Shown here piece by piece: positions 62,033-64,000 of a stretch of 64,000 nucleotides of DNA; the stretch's first letter is position 1, and every line of letters begins with the position of its first letter. Both the position numbers and the translations under genes were made by a program. The stretch is taken from contig OZ253453.1 in the NCBI GenBank assembly GCA_965261455.1, forward strand, positions 496,001 to 560,000. Direction: 5' to 3'. This stretch comes from DAOUKH01 sp965261455. Its GTDB lineage: Bacteria > Chloroflexota > Dehalococcoidia > SHYB01. The notes under the pieces were generated by a model. That model was given only the letters and a program-made list of their open reading frames with translations. It had not been told where the DNA came from and made no database searches.

Positions 62033-64000
62033 TCAGCCGATGGTCATGACGTAGTTGCCCCAGCGGTCGACTTCGGCGGTGTCTTGGGGCCAGACGACGA
62101 TGGTGGTGAAGGGCTCTTCGATGATAGCGGGTCCCTCGACGCGCGCCCCCGCCCCCAGCGACGGGCCGTCGTAGACCGGGGTATCGGCGTAGCCGCCTTC
62201 AAAGTAGGCCCGGCGACGGAGCTTGGGGGTGGGCGCGCCTTGGGCTGGACGTGCATCGGGGAGCGCGATCTTGTCGCCGGGGAGCACGGCGCGCAGCCGG
62301 AGCGAGCTGATGATGGGTGACTGCTCGCGCTGCGCGTAGGTGTGCGATTCCTCGTGCAGGCGGTGGAAGGCCTCGGCCGCGGCTTCGAGGTCGGCGCGCA
62401 CGACGGCACGCAACGGGAGCGGGACGCTGAGGTCGAACTGCTGGCCGGGATAGCGCATGTTGGCGAAGCGGGAGACTTCGATCTCGCCGCCGCCGAGGCC
62501 GCGCAGCTCCGCGTCCGCCGCTTCCTCCATCCGATGCAGGAGCGCGTTCACGCGGTCGAGGTCGGCATCGGGGACGCCGACGATGTACGACCGCGTATCC
62601 TCGACGAGCCGGTCGGATATCAGCACGCCGAGTGCGGAGAACGCGGGCGCAGCCTTGGGCACGATCACCTTGGCGATACCCATCTCGCGGGCCTGAACGC
62701 CGGCATGGACTGCGCCGTTGCCGCCGTAGGCCACGAGCGTGAAGTCCTTGGGGTCGTAGCCCTGCTCCGAGGAGGCGCGGCGGATCGCGTGGGTCATGTT
62801 GGCGTTGACGATACGGAAGACGCCGTAGGCCGCCGCCGTAGCGTCGAGGCCCAGCGGCTTTCCGATGTGCTCCTCGATTGCCTCGCGCACGCCTTCGTTC
62901 CGCAGCTTGAGCGTGCCGCCGGCGAGTGCGTCTGGGTTGAGATAACCAAGGACGAGGTTCGCGTCGGTCACCGTGGGGTTGCGTCCGCCGCGGCCGTAGC
63001 AGATGGGGCCGGGCTCCGCGCCCGCGCTGTCGGGGCCGACGTAGAGCGCGCCCGCCACGACGCGGGCGATGGAGCCGCCGCCCGCGCCGATGCCCTGCAC
63101 GTCGATCGAGGGCAGGCCGATGAGATAACGGTGTCGCCAGTTCCAGAACGACTTGACGGCGGGCCGGCCTCCCCTCACCAGGCAGACGTCGTAGCTGGTG
63201 CCGCCCATGTCGACGGCGATGAAGTCCTCGACGCCGGCCGCGCCCGCCACGTAGCCGGCGCCGGTCACTCCGCCCGCGGGACCGCTGCCGATGATCGAGA
63301 CGGCCTTTCGCGCCACGTAATCGGTGGTCATAACGCCGCCGTTGGAGAGCATGACGAGCAGGTCGTGGGCGAAGCCGGCGCCGTGGAGCTTGTGTGTCAG
63401 CGTCTCGAGGTACCGCCGAATGCGCGGCTCGATGTAGGCGTTGACCAGCGTGGTGCTGGTGCGCTCGAACTCTGGCGCCGAGGGCATCACCTCGTGGGAG
63501 AGCGAGACGTGGGCCTCGGGGTGCTCTTCAAGGATGAGCTCACGGGCGCGGAGCTCGTGCGCCGGGTTGACATAAGAGAAAAGGAAGGCGACGGCGATGG
63601 ACTCGGCTCCTTTGAGCTTGAGCTTCCGCGCCGCGGCACGCACCGCCTCCTCGTCGAGCGGCGTGAGCACGGCGCCGTCGGAGTCGAGGCGTTCGGGCAC
63701 GTCGATGCGCCGCCGCCGCGGGGCGATGGGGACCGGGGGCGGGTAGGCCGGGTCCCAGATACTCTCTTTCCAACCGCGGCGGAACTCGATCTGATCGCGG
63801 TTGCCCATCGTCGTGATGAGACCCGTCACCGCGCCGTTCATCTCGATCAGGATGTTGTCGCCGGTGGTGGTGCCGTGAACGATCTGGCCGGTGCGTTCGA
63901 GCAGGCCGCGGGTGTCGAGCTCCTCCGCCTCCGCAAGATCGGCGATGCCGCGCATCACGCCGTCCGACTGGTCGGCGGGAGTGGAGCCGGTCTTGGTGAA
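62033..64000 (-). CDS. hyuA: Hydantoinase/oxoprolinase subunit A (HyuA), 5' end beyond window
   Basis: The frame is open to the window end, and the last codons read FTKTGSTPADQSDGV before an internal ATG at 63958, so the true start is outside. ASKHA-fold landmarks: QIVHGTTTGDNILIEM (phosphate loop), SNGGVMTTDYVARKAVSIIGSGPAGGVTGAGYVA, FIAVDMGGTSYDVCLVRGG and VAYGGNGAVHAGVQAREMG. HyuA couples ATP hydrolysis to ring opening or carboxylation with a HyuB partner, absent here and probably upstream. Next gene is a tandem CoA-transferase. Confidence 0.92.
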   Translation of the reverse strand, partial: FTKTGSTPADQSDGVMRGIADLAEAEELDTRGLLERTGQIVHGTTTGDNILIEMNGAVTGLITTMGNRDQIEFRRGWKESIWDPAYPPPVPIAPRRRRIDVPERLDSDGAVLTPLDEEAVRAAARKLKLKGAESIAVAFLFSYVNPAHELRARELILEEHPEAHVSLSHEVMPSAPEFERTSTTLVNAYIEPRIRRYLETLTHKLHGAGFAHDLLVMLSNGGVMTTDYVARKAVSIIGSGPAGGVTGAGYVAGAAGVEDFIAVDMGGTSYDVCLVRGGRPAVKSFWNWRHRYLIGLPSIDVQGIGAGGGSIARVVAGALYVGPDSAGAEPGPICYGRGGRNPTVTDANLVLGYLNPDALAGGTLKLRNEGVREAIEEHIGKPLGLDATAAAYGVFRIVNANMTHAIRRASSEQGYDPKDFTLVAYGGNGAVHAGVQAREMGIAKVIVPKAAPAFSALGVLISDRLVEDTRSYIVGVPDADLDRVNALLHRMEEAADAELRGLGGGEIEVSRFANMRYPGQQFDLSVPLPLRAVVRADLEAAAEAFHRLHEESHTYAQREQSPIISSLRLRAVLPGDKIALPDARPAQGAPTPKLRRRAYFEGGYADTPVYDGPSLGAGARVEGPAIIEEPFTTIVVWPQDTAEVDRWGNYVMTIG

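Overview
The window is high-GC DNA from an uncultivated-type heterotrophic bacterium. There is no rRNA gene or universal marker that fixes the taxon. The gene mix suggests a Chloroflexota lineage such as SAR202 or other Dehalococcoidia-like groups, and this is inference only. That mix is ten CaiB/BaiF-type CoA-transferase domains, several Amidohydro_2 hydrolases, an LLM flavin oxidoreductase, thiolase plus DUF35 pairs and PPOX-fold proteins. TAnnnT -10 boxes often sit only 6-10 nt before a start codon. Three genes carry single-nucleotide frameshifts, which suggests residual indels of a long-read or metagenome assembly, or genuine decay.

Layout. 0-5.4 kb: partial rhodanese, CaiB, a 2-oxoacid:ferredoxin oxidoreductase (korAB) and a degenerate isochorismatase-fold protein, with a structured non-coding RNA candidate at 4.54-4.65 kb. 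5.6-8.6 kb: dipeptide-type ABC permease pair whose second member has a four-fold CX6C extracytoplasmic insertion, followed by two tiny membrane proteins. 8.7-15.3 kb (minus): CaiB (frameshifted), two thiolase-like proteins, DUF35 Zn-ribbon/OB protein and a tandem CaiB-CaiB fusion, apparently one acyl-CoA catabolic operon. 15.4-18.6 kb: membrane protein, double Dabb protein, SDR and LLM oxidoreductase. 18.8-23.4 kb: HerA ATPase (frameshifted), NurA nuclease and DNA methyltransferase, overlapping and probably a genome-defence cassette. 23.6-31.2 kb: enoyl-CoA hydratase, MFS, divergent amidohydrolases, lipoprotein metallopeptidase and ispH. 31.7 kb: tRNA-Pro(CGG).

32.8-35.7 kb is an IS1595-type insertion sequence with 39-bp inverted repeats. 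It carries three passenger genes: a methyltransferase-HNH fusion, a small zinc-finger protein and a small basic protein. 35.7-39.1 kb: Dabb-like protein, VapC/Phd-type toxin-antitoxin, a conserved hypothetical, a UGSC-family selenoprotein (in-frame UGA followed by a SECIS-like hairpin) and a PaaI-like thioesterase. 39.2-43.9 kb: second tandem CaiB fusion, a PPOX gene pair and an amidohydrolase. 44.1-51.3 kb: cysteine desulfurase-like protein lacking the PLP lysine, TusA, MFS, trxB, lgt, sat and a CoiA-like gene. 51.4-55.7 kb: two overlapping CaiB genes and a second HerA-like ATPase. 55.7-64 kb: second PPOX pair, D-aminoacylase-like amidohydrolase, MaoC-like hydratase, third tandem CaiB fusion and a partial hydantoinase A.

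Together the metabolic genes look like a toolkit for activating unusual organic acids as CoA thioesters, hydrating or cleaving them, and opening amide or cyclic substrates. The reduced-ferredoxin, sulfate-activation, thioredoxin and sulfur-transfer genes are supporting functions.
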